Assembly: GCA_029933395.1 (NCBI GenBank)
Contig: JAOZOG010000118.1
Span: 1-6,406, forward strand
Reading direction: 5' to 3'
Origin: Sulfurovaceae bacterium
GTDB lineage: Bacteria > Campylobacterota > Campylobacteria > Campylobacterales > Sulfurovaceae
Length of the DNA stretch: 6,406 bases
Part shown: piece by piece, positions 6,398-6,406 of the stretch
Numbering within the stretch: the stretch's first letter is position 1
Layout: every line of letters begins with the position of its first letter
Program-made: the position numbers and the translations under genes
The notes under the pieces: generated by a model
Told to the model about the DNA's origin: nothing
What the model saw: only the letters and a program-made list of their open reading frames with translations
The model's database searches: none

Positions 6398-6406
6398 AGG
6401 AAATTT

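Overview
The window is part of a surface-polysaccharide (O-antigen, capsule or exopolysaccharide) assembly locus of a Gram-negative bacterium. All seven genes lie on the minus strand and read from position 6406 towards position 1. The cell-envelope genes (Wzx-type flippase, Wzz-type co-polymerase) indicate a diderm host. The moderate, uneven base composition and protein style would fit a Campylobacterota member such as a Sulfurovum- or Sulfurimonas-like organism, but this is a weak guess: no taxonomic marker is present.

Layout in transcription order: (1) family 2 glycosyltransferase, 6383-5463; (2) MOP-superfamily polysaccharide flippase (Wzx/WzxC type), 5462-4029; (3) second GT-A-fold glycosyltransferase, 4024-3140, GTG start; (4) multi-pass membrane protein that looks like a Wzy/EpsG-type polymerase, 3122-1923; (5) third glycosyltransferase with a GLARSRN / DDD core, 1926-1135, GTG start; (6) NodB-type (CE4) polysaccharide deacetylase without a signal peptide, 1128-376; (7) the first 119 codons of a Wzz-type chain-length regulator, 358-1, cut by the window edge. 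Gaps between genes are 0 to 17 bases, or a 4-base overlap, so the set is almost certainly one operon. No internal promoter or terminator was seen. The operon promoter must lie beyond position 6406 and its end beyond position 1. No stretch over 300 bases lacks a gene.

Inferred teamwork: the three glycosyltransferases add sugars to an undecaprenyl-linked repeat unit in the cytoplasm. The deacetylase may remove an acetyl group from an N-acetylated sugar of that unit. The flippase moves the unit across the inner membrane, the polymerase joins units in the periplasm, and the Wzz-like protein sets chain length. The initiating phosphoglycosyltransferase, sugar-nucleotide synthesis genes and outer-membrane export or ligase genes are not in the window.

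No RNA gene, CRISPR array, insertion sequence or clear repeat was found. I see no previously undescribed system. The points most worth a second look are two gene junctions where only an in-frame amber codon separates neighbouring proteins, the leaderless deacetylase inside a Wzx/Wzy locus, and the poorly classified polymerase candidate.
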